A DNA stretch of 64,000 nucleotides from NCBI RefSeq assembly GCF_001640805.2, contig NC_066852.1, forward strand, positions 1,757,245-1,821,244. Reading direction: 5' to 3'. This stretch comes from Lates calcarifer (lineage: Eukaryota > Chordata > Actinopteri > Centropomidae). Shown in pieces: positions 61,482 through 64,000 of the stretch. Position 1 is the stretch's first letter; each line of letters opens with the position of its first letter. The position numbers and the translations under genes are program-made. The notes below the pieces were generated by a model. It saw nothing but the letters and a program-made list of their open reading frames with translations. It did not search any database and had not been told where the DNA came from.

Positions 61482-63763
61482 TCAGACATTGGTGATTTCC
61501 ACACTCTTGAAGGTGTGCATCGGGCTGCCTTTGGCCCGGGGAACAGCCTGGACTCTTGCCTCTCTGGGCAGAGAGCCACAGCTGCCATGAAAGCCCAGGC
61601 TTCGCTCCACAGAGTGGCTGTTTGCACGTAACCTCAGTGGACTCTGGAAAATTGAAAAGACAAAATGTATAATTTCTGATTTTCCAGTAATGTGACATTG
61701 ACTTTGTTGAAAAAGTTACATCTCTTCTTAAATATTATTTGCCCACATTATTAGGTAAAGTAAATCTTATTCTTCCAATCAGAAACATGCTGGAGTGATG
61801 ACACTCATACTGCACATGCTCAGTTAGACTTTTCACTGAACAGGAAGACAGAAAAAACATCTGCCCGCATTTATTGAAAAAGATTGTTTTGGAGGTGAGC
61901 TATATTTTTGTCATACTGTCCTGACCTTTTATATGAATGAATCAAAACTTAGTTTGAATCATTGTTTTGTTGACTTCTAGGTGACATGGTTAGCATGTGT
62001 CAAGGTTAATGTGTCTAGCTAGCACATGATGTTCTGTCATGGCTGATAGGGTGGAGACTGTTGCAACAAGTTACTGCAACTCTACCCAGTCTTAGCAACC
62101 ATATCAAGACAGATCACATGATATTTTTCAACATTTTTAGTTCCAAAATAACATGTTTGTATAATTTTGTACAGTAAATACATGTTTAATAAAAGTTTGT
62201 TTCATTGCTAATCTTTTCATCCATATTCTTATTTTTATTACTACATAAATAAATACATAAATACATACAATATTATTGTACAACAGTGCAATAGTGCATA
62301 TAAAGCAAAAGTTAATTAGTGAAATTGAATTTATTTTTAAGATGTTGCAGCTGTCCCTGATCTGTTACCCAGCGCTGGGGTCGGTTGCAAAATCTGACCT
62401 CTTCCATGCAAATAATTTGCCATATGTAATCATCTTTAAATATTATGGGTAATTAGCAGGCAGATGTAAATTTAATATATAAAAATTTGGTTCAAATAGT
62501 CTCTGGGAGAAATACAAGCACTGCAGTGAGGTGTTTCAACCATTCCCTGTCCCACAGATATCCTGAGGGTAATTTATGCTGATTATGTAATCTTTAGTTT
62601 AAAAAAAACTGAATCATTAGGAAAGATGTGTAAAAATACATGACAAATTATGATTTACAAATAAGAAGTGACTGCATTTATGATGTCTGTGGTTAAAACT
62701 TCATCATATGTCATATGTTATAACTGTGAAATGACATAATACCTTGCCTGTTCTTCTCAGAGACACCCTCTCCTCAGCAAAGCGGTTAACAGCCACAGGT
62801 GAAGAATTGATAATCTCATTGCATTGCTCTGCATTGCTGGAAACACAAGACATTACAAAACATTTGTATTCATTTGCATCATGCTTTTTATGCCTCAACC
62901 CTCACCTTCTTCTTCACCTTTTTTTTTCACATTTAGCAACCCTTATCCTCCTCTCTGTTGAGGGTACATATTAAGAATTAATAAGTGGGCATGTCATTTG
63001 TACAGAGCAGTATTTAATCTACCTGTGAGGGACAGCAAGTGATTTCATCTCTTCATACAGATGCCGATGCAGCATGTGTTTGTTGCTGGGGATCCCCAGG
63101 GCTTTGGCCATGGCATCGGTGTCAAAAGATGGATCCAGAGCCATCAGAGCTCCATGGATCCCTTTACCTTGAAGATTGTCTGCAAACTCCTGAAAAGCAA
63201 AACAGAGGTGTTATGTACCTGCGTGTCCAGTACAGCTGAGAAAAATTACTTCAGACTAGATTTGCTGATCTATAGTCCTACTAATATCATATTGATACAA
63301 AGATCAGACTTAAGACCAACCACAGTCATGGTGGAGCCTTTAAAAAACTAAAAACAAGGGCAGAAATCATGTTTTAGTTTCTAGGGCTACAGGTTTACCA
63401 AAAATAACTATGTCAAAATAGAGGATACTGAAAAATGAAGAATGGTAGTATTACATTGTGGATCCAGAAAAACACTTGTGTAGTATCTTGTTTGTTTATG
63501 TCTTTATGTCTTCTTTCTTTCAGCGGTGGTGAGACACCGATACAACAAAGCTATCATTATTTTTGAGGGAGCCCTTGAAACTCATACTGCGTGGTATGTG
63601 GTTCCAATCTGCCCTGGATAACTCCAAAGCAAGGGAATACCATCACTGACCTCCCACCCACCTTGAGGTCTATGTCTCTGATCCACTTCATTACTCTGTG
63701 ACATGTCCAAACAATGGTGTCCCGGTCTTGGTGCTCACACTTGGCTCGTCTTGCCTGCAGGGC
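61482..63763 (-). CDS. kazn: Kazrin-like SAM-domain protein, 3' part, four coding exons
   Basis: Exons in transcript order: 63763-63662, 63189-63023, 62836-62743 and 61643-61482 (TGA). The gene continues past the right edge. GT-AG signals and phases agree (0, 2, 0), giving 174 codons. Exons 1-2 encode the last SAM domain: DTIVWTCHRVMKWIRDIDLK and then EFADNL, GIHGALMALDPSFDTDAMA and LGIPSNKHMLHRHLYEEM, collinear with the third SAM domain of kazrin and close to liprins. The last exon ends VEITNV, like the VTNV-type kazrin C-terminus and fitting a class I PDZ ligand (T-x-V). The family links junction and cytoskeletal complexes in epithelia (known). The linker between SAM and C-terminus is Ser/Arg-rich and does not resemble what I recall of the mammalian tail. 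Which teleost paralogue this is cannot be told; a liprin is less likely. Confidence 0.85.
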
Positions 63764-64000
63764 CTGCGAAAACACAACACTCAGATAGCCGCAAAAGCAC
63801 TGATGTGGCAGGGGCCATAGAAAACACAGAGAGAGGTCAGGGAGGGATGATGGCCTGCTGAGATAAAGCTGCACCACTGAGCTGTGTGCCTCAAGCTATG
63901 GTGGATTATAATGGAAATCACATGCAGTCTTGTCAGTGTAGCTGAAGTAAAGTTTATGCAGTGAAGAATGACTACTGAAAAAAGCATACTCAGTATCAAT
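63764..64000 (-). other. kazn intron, right edge
   Basis: No exon is recognisable here; upstream exons must lie beyond the window. Confidence 0.5.

Overview
The window reads as vertebrate nuclear DNA from a ray-finned (teleost, probably percomorph-like) fish. Genes are split into small exons with GT-AG introns. Spacers are AT-rich and full of dinucleotide microsatellites, MITE-like inverted-repeat elements and Tc1/mariner remnants. The three protein genes have vertebrate orthologues that I recognise by residue-level similarity; no search was run.

Layout. (1) 1-6.5 kb, minus strand: the 5' part of kiaa1191 (p33MONOX family), seven coding exons, with the C-terminus off the left edge and a CpG-containing promoter near 6.35-6.55 kb. 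(2) 6.5-8.4 kb: divergent spacer with a tetranucleotide repeat and a weak extra promoter/first-exon candidate at 7.43-7.57 kb. (3) 8.8-38.6 kb, plus strand: complete pof1b (13 coding exons, 538 residues), with a 13.6-kb second intron full of dispersed repeats. (4) 38.9-47.6 kb: gene-poor, holding MITEs and a nested mariner/foldback composite at 43.1-44.5 kb. (5) 47.6-59.2 kb: an inverted duplication of a small spliced transcription unit. Copy 1 is on the plus strand (47.6-54.6 kb), copy 2 on the minus strand (55.2-59.1 kb), and they face each other tail to tail. Copy 1 carries a 3.8-kb minisatellite in its second intron and an expanded 21-bp repeat in exon 2 that encodes a seven-residue periodicity. 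(6) 60-64 kb, minus strand: the 3' end of a kazrin-like (kazn) gene with the last SAM domain and a C-terminal PDZ-ligand-like tail.

The three conserved genes are neighbours with no evident shared pathway. POF1B is an actin/junction-associated coiled-coil protein and kazrin a junction/cytoskeleton SAM protein, so both are epithelial-type genes, but no regulatory link is visible. The most unusual material is the inverted duplicate pair with its repeat expansions, and the complementary CA/TG tracts bracketing the end of pof1b intron 3. Exon boundaries come from reading splice signals together with protein collinearity. UTR ends, promoters and the coding status of the duplicate pair are inferences.
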